From: Hydnum rufescens UP504
Taxonomy: Eukaryota > Basidiomycota > Agaricomycetes > Cantharellales > Hydnaceae
DNA length: 64,000 nucleotides
NCBI GenBank assembly: GCA_014904985.1
Contig: MU129186.1
Coordinates: 1-64,000, forward strand
Direction: 5' to 3'
The position numbers and the translations under genes were made by a program. Each line of letters starts with the position of its first letter. The stretch's first letter is position 1. Of the stretch, positions 35,581 to 45,709 are shown piece by piece. The notes below the pieces were generated by a model that was not told the DNA's origin, searched no databases, and saw only the letters and a program-made list of their open reading frames with translations.

Positions 35581-35957
35581 GTTAAGGGTTGTACTTGAGA
35601 TGAGAGGAACAATTACATAATCAAGTCAAATACAAGGAATAGCCCTTAAGGTGATTGATGAAAGAGTTGTGAAGCAGGGATTATGCAAGGTTGCAAGAGA
35701 CAAGTACATACAAGGAAGACTGGCTTCTTGAGGACTTAATATGGAAGGATTGAGGATGAGAGTTACAAGCAATAACTGAGATTGCAAGAGTAAAAGTCAA
35801 TCAGTTTACAATATATTCTCAATCTTCTAAGGAGCAAGTGTACATCAAGTAACTACTTATATCTCTAGAGATCAAAAGGGTTTGGGAATAAAGGGATAAG
35901 TTTGAATAATGGGGTGGATGTATATAATAGGAAATGCTAAAAGAGGAAGGCACAATA
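35581..35957 (+). mobile_element. copia-type LTR, left part (split by the Harbinger element)
   Basis: Matches the LTR at 45710-46779 from GTTAAGGGTTGTACTTGAG through TTCTAAGGAGCAAGTGTACA to GAGGAAGGCACAATA, where it is interrupted. The right part resumes at 44108. The initial T of TGTTAAG is replaced by A and I see no target duplication, so this could be one LTR of a longer decayed element rather than a solo LTR. Confidence 0.7.
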
Positions 35958-36899
35958 GGGGTGTTCATGCTGGCAAAAGTAAAATCAAAAGTGGGACAAA
36001 AGTGAGACAAAAGTGCACTGACTTTTGGTCTCAGTTTTTGCATCACTTCTAGTTGACTTCTACTTTTCCTAAAGGACATTCATGCTAGAAGCTCAAAAGT
36101 GAGCCTCGGAAGCATGCTGCTGTGACAGATTCGTGTGACGTGACATCTGTCTATGCCATCCATCAGCCGTCGACAACAAGTCATTCTGGCAACACTCGCC
36201 CATGCTAAATTCCTATGTGAACGTTATCGCACAAACCAGAATCATTTTGTCTCAGCTTTATCGGATTCATCTGATTCCCTATCATCTAATTCTGAGACTT
36301 CGTCTACCACGACCTCATCTTCCTCTTTGTCTTCCTCCTCCAGCACTTGCAGCAGCAGTGGTGATTTGAGTGCTTCAGGAGCATCCAGCTGTGATAGTTG
36401 TGATAGTTATGATGCGAGAGATGCTATAGCTCAGCAGCAGTACAATGTGGCAATGAGGCATGTTCGCTCATTTTTAATCCTGCTTCTCTCCACTCAAATC
36501 CTCTTCCCCCAACTCAGTCAGCCACAAATGTAGGTCTAGTTAGATATTACGAGCCTTGCATTTATATAGTCTAACTAGAGGTTTTGATGCTGGGGCCCCT
36601 GGGGCCAGCTAACCTGATTTCCATGGTTCAGGCAGGGGCCCCCAGGGGCCCCTGGGCCCCTGGCTCTGAACTTAGAAAATGACCAGGGAGAAGTCATATA
36701 GGAGGGGGGTATCAGGATAGGTGCTGGAAGGCCTGGGAAGGCCCCTGAATGGGTCAGCGGGCTACACGGGCTTATCAGGCCAATCACAGTTATTATTTTC
36801 TCATTGTTTATGATGGGGGAATCCCATGTTTCATTCTTATTGACTTGTTTATTATTTATTTATTTATTTATTTATTTAAAAATTCACAGGAAACTACTT

Positions 36900-38653
36900 A
36901 GTAGCACCACACACCCGCCCTAGTGGGTGTGTGGTACCTTCCCTTGCCTCATCGGGGGTTCAGTCAGTTTTCAAAGGGGGGGGATGTCACAGGCAGTATC
37001 TATTGTATGATAACCTAGATTAAATAAGTAAAAATAAGATTAATATGTTAGTAAAGGAAAAAAATTCGAAGGGAATGCCAAAAGAGCAGCAGGTGCTGCT
37101 CTTTTGGTGTCGTGGTACACCTCATAATCAAAAAAACTAACCTAATATTGCCACACACTCGCTTCGGCGGGTGTGTGGCACCGTATTTGTTTCGTGTTTC
37201 GTTGTTGCGGAAAATCGAGGGTCGGGGGTATGGGGGGCAGCGCAGTCCCGTGTTTTGCTTTGGACCTGGTCTGTGCATTTGTCGAGTCGGATATCGGGCA
37301 GTGGAGATACCTAGAATAATAGTATGTTAGTAAAGAAGAAAAAAACAAAGGCAACGCCAAAAGAGCAGCTGGTGCTGCTCTTTTGGCGTCGTCGCACACC
37401 CGTAGGGGGGGAAACTCACCTAATATTGCCACACACCCGCCGAAGCGGGTGTGTGGCGCCGTATTTGTTTCGTCCTCGTATATGTTGCGGGAAGTCGAGG
37501 ATCGGGGGGTATGGGTGGCTGCGTGGTCGTGTTTTGCCCTGGGCCTGATCTGTGCATTCGTCGGGTCGGGTGTCGCGCGGTAAAATGTACCTAGAATAAT
37601 GATATGTTAGTAAAGAAAAAAAACGAAGGCAACGCCAAAAGAGCAGCCGGGGCTACTCTTTTGGCGTCGCGGTACACTGCGTAATAAAAAAAAAACTCAC
37701 CTACTAGTACCACACACCCGCCGAAGCGGGTGTATGGTACACGATGTCCTCGTCGGGTGGGTCTTCGCGGAGGGAAAAGACCTAGAAGAACAAATAATAA
37801 TACATTAGTACAAAAAAAGAAAACAGAGGTGCCAAAAGAGCAGCTTCTGCTGCTCTTTTGGCACTGGTGGGATTAGACATACCTAATATTACCACACACC
37901 TGCTTTGGCGGGTGTGTGGTTTGGAAAGTTTGGTTTGGCGGGAGGCCGTTTGGCCCGTGCTCGTTTGGCGGATTGTCGGGTTTTGGCGGGCGGGTGGTGT
38001 TCGTATGGCGAGTTTTCGTTGGGCGGGTGTTCATTGGGCGGGCGTTCGTGGGGCGGGCGTTTGTTTCCCGGGCGTTCGTTGGGCGGGCGTTCGTTGGGCG
38101 GGTTTGGGGTCGCGGGGTTTGGCTCTGCGGGTTCATACAGGTTTGAGTTCAAGATCTAGAAAATAAATAATATTAGTTAAATCATTAAAACTTTGCAAGA
38201 AGAGCAGCTTACGCTGCTCTTCTTGCACCACAAAATAAAATAAAAATAACAAAAAAAAAACAATCATATAGTACCACACACCCGCCACGGCGGGTGTGTG
38301 GTACCTCGTTTCACTCCGTGGCCACGCACTGTGCTGCTTTTCAGGTGCGGACTCTTGTTCGGGTAGGTCATTATACGGGTCGTCCCCGTTCTTACTGGCC
38401 TGGTGTCGATACCTGGGGCTGCTGGGGGTTTCGTGTTGCTATTTGTTCGTGTGAAAGATGTAGATTTAAACAAAAAGAGCGTCAGTTAAGAAGTAAAAGC
38501 AGCGCAAAAAGAGCAGCTTCGCTGCTCTTTTTGCGCTGTTGTAGCTATTCCAAAATAAAACTCACCTAGTGACCACACACTCGCAACGGCGGGTGTGTGG
38601 TCGTCTAGTTCCTGTTTGGGCGGTTTCCTTGTTGGGTGGTTGCGTAAGGTGCG
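36900..38653 (-). repeat. array 2, left arm: tandem intron-like units (minus strand)
   Basis: Read outward from the central palindrome on the minus strand. Candidate introns: donor 38565 (ACTAG/GTGAGT), acceptor uncertain; acceptor 38156 (TTTTCTAG) with eroded donor; 37882-37782; 37700-37591; 37419-37311; 37141-37015. The better ones have GTGAGT or similar, an inner hairpin AAAAGAGCAGC/GCTGCTCTTTT, TTTACTAACATAT and ATTATTCTAG. Exon-like pieces between them are 171, 169 and 81 bases; a longer one (about 37883-38155) carries a CGCCCAACGAACG repeat (readable as PPNERPPNER). Each ends in an outer hairpin ACCACACACCCGC/GCGGGTGTGTGGT close to the next donor. It is CpG-rich, so younger than array 1. 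Confidence 0.75.
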
Positions 38654-39144
38654 GGAAAGAAACACAACTCAACGCCGGCAATTGCCGGCATCCAAAAAGC
38701 ACCCAAGTGCGGCGTCACGACTACAGTATGAATTAGTAGCAAGTGACTAAATGTAGAATAAATACCATATAATTAATATTTGTCGAAAGGAAATAAAGAG
38801 GCCATAACAATGAGTCAGAGTTCACTAAGGCATGCACATTGCAAAGTGGATTGGGCGATTTCTATGCTTCACAATCGGCTTAAGTTTAAATATATTCCAC
38901 CAATATATTTAAACTTAAGCCGATTGTGAAGCATAGAAATCGCCCAATCCACTTTGCAATGTGCATGCCTTAGTGAACTCTGACTCATTGTTATGGCCTC
39001 TTTATTTCCTTTCGACAAATATTAATTATATGGTATTTATTCTACATTTAGTCACTTGCTACTAATTCATACTGTAGTCGTGACGCCGCACTTGGGCGCT
39101 TTTTGGATGCCGGCAATTGCCGGCGTTGAGTTGTGTTTCTTTCT
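38654..39144. repeat. ~490 bp near-perfect palindrome at the centre of array 2
   Basis: The arms mirror each other around a 5-base loop CCACC at 38897-38901. Pairing runs from GAAAGAAACACAACTC at 38654 to its complement ending at 39144. I noticed only one mismatch (AAAGCACCC against GGGCGCTTT). The arms include GCCGGCAATTGCCGGC, itself a palindrome, and AT-rich CATATAATTAATATT. Intron-like units point away from it on both sides. Confidence 0.9.
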
Positions 39145-40830
39145 CTCGCAACCACCACCTAACAGGGAAACCACCAAAGAAGGAAAGATGACCACACACC
39201 CGCCGATGTGGGGTGTGTGGTCACAAGGTGAGTTTTTTTTATCGTAGTAGATACAACAGCGCAAAAAGAGCAGCGAAAGCTGCTCTCTTTGCGCTGCTTT
39301 GAACTTGTTTACTAACACAGCACCTTTCATATAGATCATGACCTGGTCCTAGGGATCAGCCAAACGACGAAGGCCCGACCTGCCAGGGCCCAAATAGGAC
39401 CACGCCAGGCAACAACGTGAGAAGGAAGACCACGACAACGCGACGAACGCGACGAACACGACGAACGCGACGAACGTGACGAACGCGACGACGACAGACG
39501 ACAATGCGCCCAGTGAATGGCCGCATGAACCCCACACCCGCTACGGCGGGTGTGTGGTTCTCTATAAGATGAGTCCCCCCTCCAATATGTCCAGCCGCAC
39601 AAAAAGAGCAGCAAAAGCTGCTCCTTTTGCGCTGGTTTTAATTTCTCACTAACGTAAAGATTTTTTCTAGATTATCCCCTGCCCTACAACCAATGAAATG
39701 AAGAACCACCAACAAGAACGAGCGGAACGGACCCCGCCAAACAAGGACCCGCCAAATGAACCCCAAACCCCCCGAAACGACAGCCCATGACACGAATGCG
39801 CGCCAAAAGCCACACGCCAAACGAAACCCCCGCGAGTGAAGGACCACCCCACCAGCAAAGACACAAAGCGACGTGAAGCCAACGAGTGGCCCCAGGAACC
39901 ACACACCCGCTGCGGCGGGTGTGTGGTACCACAAGATAAGTTTTTTTATTTTTTATTTTTTTTGTGGCGCAAGAAGAGCAGCGTAAGCTGCTCTTCTTGC
40001 AATATTTAATGTTTATTTATTCTTCTAGCTTTTGGACTCGCACCCACACGAACCCCCAACCCAAACCCGCCAAGCGAAACCCACAACCGTGACCCCACTG
40101 AACAAAGACCCGGTGAGCAAAACCCCGCCCGAAGACACGCCAAACGACCACCCCCGACAAAGAAAACTGCGAAAAACGCGACCAGCGCGACCACGACAGA
40201 CGACAACGTGCGCAGCAAATGGCAGCACGAACCACACCCGCTACGGCGGGTGTGGTTCTATATAAGGTGAGTCCCCCCCAATATATACAGCGGCGCAAAA
40301 AGAGCAGCGTAAGCTGCTCTTTTTGCGCTGCCTTTACTTCTTTACTGACCGACTTTTTTTTTCTATTAGGTCTTCACCTTTCACGCGAGCGAATACCAAT
40401 GCGAGAACCCCCACGACCCCGCATCTCGAAACCCGGCCGACCATACACGGGAATATAAAGTACCACACCCGCCGCCACGGGTGTGGTACTACAAGGTGAG
40501 CTTTTTTTATTAATCCTGCGGTGCAAGAAGAGCAGCATAAGCTGCTCTTCTTGCAAAGCTTTATTTTCTAACATATTGTTTTTTTTCCCCTAGATCTTGG
40601 ACTCGAATCTGCATGAACCCCCGACCCCAAACCGCCAAACGAACACCCGGCGAACGAAGATCTGGCGAGCCGAACCCGCGACCCACTCCACGACCCCGAA
40701 CCCGCCGAGCTGAACCCCACGACCCCAAACCCGGGGAACCAAGCAAACCCCCCCCCACATGAAGGTGAGGCTTTTTCTTTGGCTGTGATCGTGCAAGAAG
40801 AGCAGCCTCTGGCTGTTCTTCTTGGGCGCA
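39145..40830 (+). repeat. array 2, right arm: tandem intron-like units (plus strand)
   Basis: Candidate introns: 39228-39334 (GTGAGT, hairpin, TACTAAC at 39310-39316, CATATAG), an acceptor at 39670 with its donor mutated to ATGAGT, an acceptor at 40028 with its donor mutated to ATAAGT, 40267-40369, 40496-40593, and a donor at 40765 that is cut off by the element end. Exon-like pieces such as 40029-40266 and 40594-40764 start alike (CTTGGACTCG...) and read as Pro/Arg/Asn-rich peptides without a known domain. Inner hairpin variants AAAAAGAGCAGC and AAGAAGAGCAGC keep complementary partners. Confidence 0.75.
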
Positions 40831-42401
40831 TGGGTGAGCCCCACTGGGCGAGCCTATCATTGTATATAATAATAGTAGTAGTAATAATAATAATAATAAT
40901 AATAAATATAAATAATCCATGGCTAGGGGCCCCAGGGGCCCCTGGGCTGCTGACAGCCCCCCTTGATTGAATTGCAGGGGCCCCTGGGGGCCCCCGGTCT
41001 GATATCTAGTTAGACCATATAAATGCAACCTTTGAAGTATCTAATTAGATACTGATAATTGGCTGACCAGGCTGTCTTCCCCATGAGGTTGAGAAAGCCA
41101 CCCAACTTGGACTAGTCCTTATCTTTTATAAGGAAGATGACTCATTTCGATTTTGGTGGAACCTTCGAGTTGCGCCATGTACCTTTGATGGCCTTCTCAC
41201 ACTTATTGAAGATGACCCTGTATTCTACAGTACGGGAATTACCCACAGCTCCCTGTCCCCTATCAGCTGGCCATCACCCTCTATCGATTTGGCCACTATG
41301 GCAGTGCTTCGTCCATTGAGGCTGTTGCTCAATGGGCAGGATGCAGCAGCGGCGTTGTGGTGAAGGCCACATGAAGGGTGATGCTTGCATTTATGCCTCT
41401 CCACAATCAGGCTATCCAGTGGCCTACAAGGGTTGAGAAGCAGAGGGCTTCTGACTGGGTGGAATTGGTTGCATGCAAGGCATGGCGCCCGGGATTTGCT
41501 ATGGTTGATGGGATGCTTATTCCGTTACACTGCAAACCTGGCCATCATGGTGAGCAGTTTTATGATCGCAAATCCAACTACTCTTTAAGCCTTACAGTAT
41601 GTTATCTGTGCCATGAGTGTTCCCCTTGTACTAATGTGAATATTCAGCTCGTTACAACACCAGATCTTTGTATTATCGATTACATCCTAGGGCCCCCCAG
41701 GGAGTGTACATGATTCCATGGCATTTCGAGAATCATGGGCCTTCAAGGAGTCTGAAACACTCTTTTGTGAAGGCAAGTGGCTCTGGGCTGACTCAGCTTA
41801 CGGCCTGGCTTCATGGTGCATTACACTGTACAAAAGGCCCCTTTCACTCATCCTAGAGAATCGCCAGTTCAATTATCACCTCTCCTGGGTATCTTCTGTT
41901 TGTATCTATATTACCTGCATGTTCTAATCCATTGAATTAGGTTCGTATACGCTCAGAGCATGCAATGGGGTACCTCAAAGGGCGATTTCAATCTCTGCAT
42001 GGCCTATGGCAGAACATCAACTCCGAACAAGACTTTCGCTGGGCACTTGCATGGGTTTGTGTTTGTCTTGTAATTCATTCACTTGTGGCACAAGTTGAAG
42101 ATGTAGGGGATGAGGAATTCTGGGATTGGGTATGTGTTGGACTTGAGGATGAGGATGATGCAGACCCTACAAATGAGGTGGAGGGTTTTCTTTGGCATGG
42201 TCAGGCACTGGCCATGGGTGAGACACTAGGCCAACAGAAGCGACAGTTAGTCCAGGAGGCTCTCTTTCAAGAGCTATATAGTGATGTGTAGCACAGACAA
42301 CCTGTCCTATTGCTATTAGAGTTTGAACTATTATGAAAACTAAGTACGAAGCTACTTGGGGTGTGTAGGAAAGCCGAAAATATCTGGCAGTGACTTAGGA
42401 G

Positions 42402-43814
42402 TCAGTGCGCCATGATGAAATCCATTCCCAAGCCACGTTGGGGTGAGGAAGAGTATCCTGCACCTGAGGCATGTGATGCAAGCTCCACCTTTCGTAACTC
42501 TAACTCAGTGAGCTTATGAGCATGTTTCATTTCATCCTTTATCCTCTTCACCAAGATCTTTGTCATCTTCTCCTCATGCCGCTGATCACTTTCTCGTTGG
42601 GTCTGTAACTGGTCCAGTCGGGTGGCCTCACTAAACTCCGCAATGGCATCAGTGCACTTTTGGCATGGGCATGCCTGCAAGGACTTAGGCCCAAGAAGCT
42701 TGACTCCTGGAGGGGCTGGAGTCTTCTCCTTTGTGCTCCTCATAGTCAGCATGTGTGTGGCAGAGGGAGATCCAGTTGAGCGGGGAGGGATTGGGCTGTC
42801 CGCGGTGGGTGAGGTCACATCCTGATAGTCCACAGAAAATTCTGAGTTCTTATAGCCAACAGTAATCAGCATAAGCAGTCTTCAGAGATAGTTACTCATA
42901 CCCATGGTTCAACTTCCCCTGGGCTCTCTTCAGTCTCCTGGTCCTGGCCATCGACAAATTCATCATCCTCAAGTGGCACTGCTGGGGCTGTGTCAATTTC
43001 GTCTGTCAGGTGTATGCTGTTTGATGTGAGACATTCCAGGTCACTTGTAAGCTGAGTGGCACTGGCCCCAGAATTCGAGAGAAGATGGGTTGCGTATTTG
43101 GGCATCTCACACCACATTGGGTTGAGGTCATCCCACCAGGGGAATTCAGTGCGGATTTCATCTATTTGATCAATCAAAATCAGCACTTCAAGCCCTACTT
43201 TGAAGTGTTTCCAATGCACCTATCTTATTTGCAATGTCCGAGCCTGGGGTAATACTCCTGGGATCTATTCCTATGCCAGTTTGACTGAGCTCCTTGTTGT
43301 GTCTTGCATATGTATGCTGAAGGCTGCAACTATAGGGATCAGACATGAGGTTTGGCTGAATGGTCCTTCACTTACTATCCAATATGGCCATTAACAGACT
43401 GGGTGTATGTTGGAATATTCGCGAAGTAGGTATCACATTCAGGCTTGCTGTCAACATCAAAGATTACTTTTGCTAATGCTGCATTGTAGAATTTTTTGGG
43501 CTTGCCACTTGTAATCTGGTTGGGCCTGTTAGTACTGTCCAGCACATGTGGTTAGGAGCTACCTTTGAGCAATCTTCAGCTTTGGCTTTTGTAGTTGAAT
43601 CACTGAAGAGCTTGATTCATAAGTCTGTGTTCTCTAAGAGATGGGCAACCAAGCGGTCTGTCCAGCAATGGTTGGAGTGCCAGGGGATCTTAGAGTTAGC
43701 AGTGTCCTCAGTGGCTTTCTTGCTTGTCACCATCTTTATATGGGCAGATTTCGTGCCCTTTACAGCTGGCATGGCACCATCAAGAACTTTCCTCTTCCCC
43801 ATTGCTGGGTGCAA
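42402..43814 (-). pseudogene. Harbinger helper (Myb/SANT-like) gene, minus strand
   Basis: Convergent with the transposase and inside the same TIRs. Exon-like frames: about 43814-43617 (WTDRLVAHLLENTDL, resembling the start of a Myb/SANT-like helix-turn-helix), 43219-42896 (HWKHFKVGLEVLILIDQIDEIRTEFPWWDD and an acidic tail) and 42872-42402 (CPCQKC, then a charged helix ending GMDFIMAH). In PIF/Harbinger elements such a protein brings the transposase to the TIRs. Intron borders are not settled, and a mutated middle exon (43230-43600) is likely. Confidence 0.5.
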
Positions 43815-44107
43815 CGTAGAGGCAGGGGGTCAAAGACAGACTGGAGTGGGCAGACGAGCAGTGTAGACAGTAGAGAGAGTTGAATCCGGTGGGAAATTAA
43901 ACTGTACAGCTCAGGGAGCCTGGCCACTTTTGATGAGTGACTTTTGGAATGACTTTTGAACTTTGCACGACCTCTTGAGCCATTCCACAGAATTGGGCAA
44001 GGGTGGCACTTTTGTCTCACTTTTGCCAAGCTTTTTCCACTTTTGCTTCACTTTTGTTTTTCACTTTTGCCTCACTTTTGTTCTACTTTTGCCAGTGTGA
44101 ATACCCC

Positions 44108-44197
44108 TAATGGTGGCAAGGGGAAAGATCACATGATGGCATGGTAGGCTTGGTTATTCTGCATACATACTCAAGGTTGTGAGTACAACTTGTAACA
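44108..44197 (+). mobile_element. copia-type LTR, right part
   Basis: Continues the LTR interrupted at 35957: ATGGTGGCAAGGGGAAAGATCAC through GAGTACAACTTGTAACA at 44197, matching the end of the LTR at 46690-46779. Confidence 0.7.
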
Positions 44198-44887
44198 GTA
44201 CCCCCCCCCCTTTGAGCATGGAGCCCTTGAAGTGCATGGTTAAAGGTGTATGAGGTTGGGAGGTTGGGAGGTTTGGCAGTTGCTGTGATGGTTTCTATAA
44301 AGGGTGGGTTTGTTGCAGATGCTTCTGGTTCCATACTACCATCATTGATATGGCTGATGAGGTGATCTTGGCTCTGTTGAAGGCTAGTGCTGTTTTGGCA
44401 ATTCCCATGACTGAGGCAGTTATGAGAATGAAGGCAGAGTTGGTGAAGTGGGAGGTAAGTGTTTTTTGTCTCTTATGTGGTTGCAGTGTTGTGCTGAGTC
44501 GTGTGGTAGCAGCAGGTCCATGCACAGGGTCAGCTTCCTGACCCTTTGTCATTTGTCACTGAGATGGAGGAGGTTCTTTTGGGGTGGAGGATTCACCTTG
44601 AGAAGGTTGTGGATTGTGTTGCCTTGGAACATGAAATGGTGGAGAACACAGCTTGTGCTTTGGAAGATGCATAGCAACTTGAGGCTTGGGAGGCTGTGAG
44701 GCATGAGGTTGAGGAAGCTGCTCAGCATGTGGCTGAGGCAGAGGTGCCCAGGGGTGCACCAAAGGATGTGCCTGTGGTTTTGAGCAATGATGAGGAGTCA
44801 CCTATGGTGAGTGTTGATGAGTAAAAATTTTGATGTCAGTGTAATATAGTGTATTATGTAATTAAGTTAGGACTCAAAAGTCAGGCT
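44198..44887 (+). other. possible retroelement-internal or unknown coding remnant
   Basis: After the LTR end and a C-run (44202-44212) there is an ATG at 44350 (MADEVILALLKASAVLAIPMTEAVMRMKAEL), a possible intron 44455-44491 (GTAAGT..TTGCAG) and further readable sequence (EMEEVLLGWRIHLEKV, HEVEEAAQHVAEAEVPRGAP) to about 44824. It is helical and charged with no recognised motif. It could be a decayed gag-like region or an unrelated gene. Confidence 0.3.
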
Positions 44888-45075
44888 GGTCAGCCAATTA
44901 TCTATATCTAACTAGATACAATGAGAGTTGCATTCAAACCATCTAATTAGATACATAGGCCTGGGGCCCCAGGGGACCCCTCGGGGTATCAACAAGGGAG
45001 CTCAGGGGCCCCTTGGAACCAACTTCAAAGGCCATACATCTTGTAAGTTCACTGCTAGGGGCCCCAGAAAATAAA
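44888..45075. mobile_element. isolated element-P-type terminus
   Basis: Begins GTCAGCCAATTATC and continues with TCTAACTAGATA, GTTGCATTCAAACC and two GGGGCCCC clusters, matching the right terminus of element P in inverted orientation. The partner end is not in the window. Confidence 0.6.
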
Positions 45076-45709
45076 TTAGGAAAATAACTTCAAACCAATA
45101 ATTATTTTCCAAGGTCATGTACAAACCTGTAGGTACTACAAAAACTTATAACTCATTAGAAGATTCCTCTTCATCACTGCTATCTACCTCATTCCCTCCA
45201 TCACTTGAACAATTCTTATCAACCAAGTCCATGGCAGCAATGAGGGCAGAATCCCTGGGTATGGGAGCAGGTTCCAGCTCAAAGTCTTCCCCATCATCAG
45301 AGCTGTCCACACTCTCCTCAGCATCTGGGTTGTGGAGAACATCTAGAGGTGGCCTTGTCTGTTGTTGGATCCCAGCATGTTCTGCTAAAACAGTCATGTG
45401 ATCCAACTGAGGTTTGCTGAGGGTGTTCTGTGCATCAGGTGCATCCAGTCTGTCTGATACATCTGTTGGGCACAAAGTATTAATTGAGCATTCCCACCTC
45501 CTGCCCAAGTCTGTAAGCCACTGGACATGCTCTAGCATGAGGAAGTGTACATCAGGGTCCCCTATAGGACAGACCATGTCAGCAGATTATTCAACAAATG
45601 GAAATATCAATTCCTCACCTTCACAAGCCCCCAAAGCTGCCATGAGTACCACAGATTCTTCCTCAAACCAAAGCTGCAATGAGTACAGCTCCTGTTCACA
45701 GAGAGAAAG

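Larger units (their letters stand above)
36517..41067. mobile_element. element P: 4.55 kb TIR element made of two mirror-image intron-like arrays
   Basis: It splits the Harbinger transposase gene. The ends are inverted: GTCAGCCA at 36517 and TGGCTGAC ending at 41067, with further matches over about 140 bases (TCTAGTTAGATA, TTGCATTTATATAG, TCTAACTAGA). GC-palindromic GGGGCCCC clusters follow on each side at about 36593-36665 and 40927-41000. CA flanks both ends. No transposase is seen inside, so it would be non-autonomous. Single termini of the same family occur at 34906 and 44888. The interior is array 2: a left arm reading on the minus strand, a palindrome centred at 38899 and a right arm reading on the plus strand. 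Confidence 0.65.
36153..42291 (+). pseudogene. PIF/Harbinger DDE transposase, split and decayed
   Basis: N-terminal part at 36153-36516 (MPSISRRQQVILATLAHAKF, then a Ser-rich stretch). After the nested element it resumes at 41068 with FPMRLRKPPNL, YKEDDSFRFWWNLRV, LLTLIEDDPVFY, QLAITLYRFGHYGS and WVELVACKAWRPGFAMVDG. It continues with KPGHHGEQFYDRKSNYSL, SVHDSMAFRES, WADSAYGLASWCITLYKRP and, after an intron ending TTGAATTAG at about 41940, VRIRSEHAMGYLKGRF. The DDE residues are the D of MVDG, the D of VHDS and the E of RSEHAMG. Breaks: an in-frame TGA in place of Arg near 41374 (KAT-stop-RVM), frameshifts near 41117, 41245 and 41690, and the 4.55 kb insertion. The nuclease would cut at TIR ends. 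Confidence 0.75.
35958..44107 (+). mobile_element. PIF/Harbinger DNA transposon, 8.1 kb with a nested insertion
   Basis: Terminal inverted repeats of 23 bp match at 20 positions: GGGGTGTTCATGCTGGCAAAAG at 35958 and the complement of GGGGTATTCACACTGGCAAAAG ending at 44107. Both are followed inward by repeated CAAAAGTG motifs. It sits inside a copia LTR with TA on both sides of the element. It contains a DDE transposase gene (plus strand) and a convergent second gene of the helper type usual for this superfamily. Without the 4.55 kb element nested at 36517-41067 it would be about 3.6 kb. Confidence 0.7.

Noticed and set aside
39000..39200. Central palindrome as a telomere or centromere remnant
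   Set aside because: No telomeric repeat is present, and the palindrome lies inside a bounded TIR element between homologous arms.
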